The notes below the pieces were generated by a model. The model was not told the DNA's origin, made no database searches, and saw nothing but the letters and a program-made list of their open reading frames with translations. The position numbers and the translations under genes were made by a program. Below are positions 6,125 through 6,733 of a stretch of 6,733 nucleotides of DNA, piece after piece. Position 1 is the stretch's first letter. Each line of letters begins with the position of its first letter. Origin of the DNA: Candidatus Thalassarchaeaceae archaeon (GTDB lineage: Archaea > Thermoplasmatota > Poseidoniia > Poseidoniales > Thalassarchaeaceae); assembly GCA_030747475.1 (NCBI GenBank), contig JASLKO010000231.1, positions 1 through 6,733 of the forward strand, given 5' to 3'.

Positions 6125-6733
6125 TCAGAGATCTTTGAATGCTGAATTCAATTCATTCATCATTTTCTTTCCGTCACCAAAGAGCATCATTGTCTTGTCC
6201 TCATAGAACAAGTCGTTGTCGACGCCAGCATAACCCACAGATAGGCTTCGCTTGATGATGACAACGATGCGTGCTTTGTCTGCATCAATGATTGGCATGC
6301 CTCCGAGCGGGCCTTCTCCACTACGTGCAACCGGATTGACGGTGTCATTTGCCCCGATGACGATTGCCACATCACATTCGGGCAATTCAGAGTTGATTTC
6401 ATCCATTTCGATAAGCTGTTCGTATGGTACATTAGCCTCAGCGAGAAGGACATTCATATGACCGGGCATTCGACCTGCGACTGGATGAATTCCATAACTC
6501 ACTTCAACACCTTCAGCCTCAAGTAAGTCTGCAAATTCTTTCACCGCATGCTGGGCTTGGCTAACCGCCATACCATAGCCAGGGATAATCACACATTTTC
6601 CGATGCCGTCACAGACCATGGCGACTTCTTCAGGGTCGCTACCAACCTTGGTGCGCGTGACTGTTTCCTTGCCACCTCCACCAAAGGACTTGAACAGAAC
6701 CGCAATGAGTGTTCGATTCATTGCTTTACACAT
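6125..6733 (-). CDS. pntB: NAD(P) transhydrogenase subunit beta, C-terminal part (cut by right edge)
   Basis: About 202 residues of the C-terminal NADP(H)-binding domain (domain III) of proton-translocating transhydrogenase lie inside the window. The enzyme passes hydride between NADH and NADP+ and couples this to proton movement across the membrane. The recognisable blocks, in order, are MCKAMNR, PGYGMAVSQAQHAV, YGIHPVAGRMPGHMNVLLAEA, EMDEIN, VIGANDTVNPVA, GMPIIDADKA, KRSLSVGYAGVDN and MLFGDGKKM. All are close to E. coli PntB as I remember it. The first Met in the window is internal to the family (MCKAMNR follows the membrane part), so the true start and the membrane helices lie beyond 6733. 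The loop after FKSFGGGG differs from E. coli, and the protein otherwise looks intact, ending in FKDL. pntA is expected further upstream but is not visible. Confidence 0.95.
   Translation of the reverse strand: MCKAMNRTLIAVLFKSFGGGGKETVTRTKVGSDPEEVAMVCDGIGKCVIIPGYGMAVSQAQHAVKEFADLLEAEGVEVSYGIHPVAGRMPGHMNVLLAEANVPYEQLIEMDEINSELPECDVAIVIGANDTVNPVARSGEGPLGGMPIIDADKARIVVIIKRSLSVGYAGVDNDLFYEDKTMMLFGDGKKMMNELNSAFKDL

Noticed and set aside
1..6733. tRNA, rRNA, CRISPR array or insertion sequence
   Set aside because: I saw no cloverleaf, no regularly spaced repeats, no transposase and no terminal repeats by eye. Coding covers nearly all of the window.

Overview
The window reads as an accessory-to-core stretch from an archaeon. 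The best fit is a marine Thermoplasmata-like euryarchaeon (Marine Group II / Poseidoniales), but this lineage call is inference. The support is an archaeal two-repeat tRNA-intron endonuclease, strong Shine-Dalgarno sites with GTG/TTG starts, an M6-type secreted metalloprotease, and a proton-translocating transhydrogenase of the type that Marine Group II carries. Base composition looks even throughout, and I see no mobile element, RNA gene or CRISPR.

Left part (1-1724): a winged-helix DNA-binding protein runs leftward off the window edge. It is divergent from a rightward tRNA-splicing endonuclease gene (endA). The ~110 bp between them holds an 11-bp imperfect inverted repeat and a smaller nested one, a candidate operator region.

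Right part (1718-6733, all leftward): the order of transcription is the C-terminal part of pntB (cut by the window edge), a ~86 bp gap with a perfect 8-bp-stem palindrome, a signal-peptide membrane protein with a CxCH motif and a Reeler/choice-of-anchor-V-like ectodomain, a tatC-like gene, and a membrane-anchored M6 metalloprotease. The last three are nearly contiguous and look like an operon. The protease gene meets endA tail to tail with the stop codons overlapping.

The most notable item is the tatC gene. Its TatC membrane domain continues in the same frame into a ~100-residue cytoplasmic domain. The cysteine pattern (CHC, LC, SGC) and spacing of this domain match the N-terminal domain of HdrA, the heterodisulfide reductase flavin subunit. 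A Tat translocase fused to a putative iron-sulfur/redox domain, beside a heme-like secreted protein and the transhydrogenase, suggests membrane redox chemistry linked to export. That link is inference. No neighbour shows an obvious twin-arginine signal.
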